Positions 63,702-64,000 of a DNA stretch of 64,000 nucleotides are shown here, one piece after another. Source of the DNA: Rhizobium sp. 11515TR (GTDB lineage: Bacteria > Pseudomonadota > Alphaproteobacteria > Rhizobiales > Rhizobiaceae); assembly GCF_002277895.1 (NCBI RefSeq), contig NZ_CP022998.1, positions 434,001-498,000 of the forward strand, read 5' to 3'. Position numbers and translations under genes: made by a program. Numbering within the stretch: position 1 is the stretch's first letter; each line of letters starts with the position of its first letter. A model generated the notes under the pieces. It was not told where the DNA came from, made no database searches, and saw only the letters and a program-made list of their open reading frames with translations.

Positions 63702-64000
63702 TGGTCTCACTCCGATACAATGCCGCAAGCATCTTCAACGCGCGGTGCAGCGCCACGCGCACCGCCCCTTCCGTCATCTTCAGCCGGTCCGCCGTTTCCC
63801 GGACGCTGGTTCCCTCGACAGAAATCGAGCGCACGATCGTCTTCTGCGGGTCTTTCAGCAGCTCCAGCATACGATCGACATCGAACCGGTCCAAGGCGTC
63901 GGTATGCTCTTCCGCCTCCAGGAAATCGATCACATCGTCGATCGGTACGCTCATATGCCGCCCGCGCCGTCTCAGGCTGTCGATCAGCTTGTTGCGCACG
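63688..64000 (-). CDS. ECF sigma factor, C-terminal part (cut by window edge)
   Basis: Reads to the window edge with the start outside. The visible 103 residues cover the end of region 2 and region 4 (VDRMLELLKDPQKTIVRSIS, TSVRETADRLKMTEGAVRVALHRALKML), the -35 binding helix-turn-helix. Paired with the NrsF-type anti-sigma gene downstream. Confidence 0.9.
   Translation of the reverse strand, partial: VRNKLIDSLRRRGRHMSVPIDDVIDFLEAEEHTDALDRFDVDRMLELLKDPQKTIVRSISVEGTSVRETADRLKMTEGAVRVALHRALKMLAALYRSETSENR

Overview
The window looks like DNA of a Rhizobium-type alphaproteobacterium. The evidence is a rhizobial flagellin, a VirB-type conjugation system of the kind found on rhizobial plasmids and islands, rhizobial IS elements, and polysaccharide genes of that group. 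Both ends cut genes: a flagellin on the left and an ECF sigma factor on the right. Everything here is read from sequence alone; no database search was run.

Layout. 1-1080 is the 5' part of a flagellin gene. 1519-1702 is a frameshifted N-terminal relic of one Fic gene, and 1661-3235 is an intact class II Fic protein gene, preceded by about eight copies of a 15-bp repeat. 3862-13969 is a tightly overlapped minus-strand operon for a type IV secretion system: a secreted Cys-rich protein, VirB1 to VirB5, an EexN-like lipoprotein, and VirB6 to VirB11. A winged-helix gene is transcribed divergently from it. The coupling protein VirD4 lies 20 kb away at 33693-35606. No relaxase gene is visible.

Between virB and virD4 sits cargo. 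One operon (14497-19139, minus) encodes a class III aminotransferase, a ThDP carboligase-like enzyme, an SDR and an OmpR-type regulator. Next to it are a GntR/FCD regulator and a four-gene PotABCD-like ABC transporter. Perfect palindromes with core TTGTTGCAACAA lie in front of both transcription units. Two imperfect copies recur 11 kb away, in front of a second OmpR-type regulator that precedes an alpha-oxoamine synthase. An IS3-family element, itself split by an IS21-family element, separates the two halves, along with a nucleotidyltransferase-HEPN gene.

35.6-40.1 kb is a scarred zone with an integrase relic, a transposase relic, two acyltransferase-3 genes and small membrane proteins. 40.6-55.4 kb encodes surface polysaccharide synthesis: an O-antigen ligase/polymerase-type protein, then an eight-gene overlapped operon (ABC exporter Wzm/Wzt, a methyltransferase with a C-terminal coiled coil, a triple glycosyltransferase, further glycosyltransferases and UDP-GlcNAc 2-epimerase). 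It ends at an IS66 transposase relic that is split by a complete IS66 element. 59.1-62.7 kb is rfbB-rfbD-rfbA-rfbC for dTDP-rhamnose. A tRNA-Gln(CUG) follows, then an NrsF-like anti-sigma factor and its ECF sigma factor.

Working model. Rhamnose and HexNAc-derived sugars feed the glycosyltransferases. The chain is probably capped by the coiled-coil methyltransferase, which would let Wzt recognise it for export. The cargo between virB and virD4 looks like a small-molecule module (amine or keto-acid chemistry plus uptake) under one GntR repressor with two atypical response regulators.
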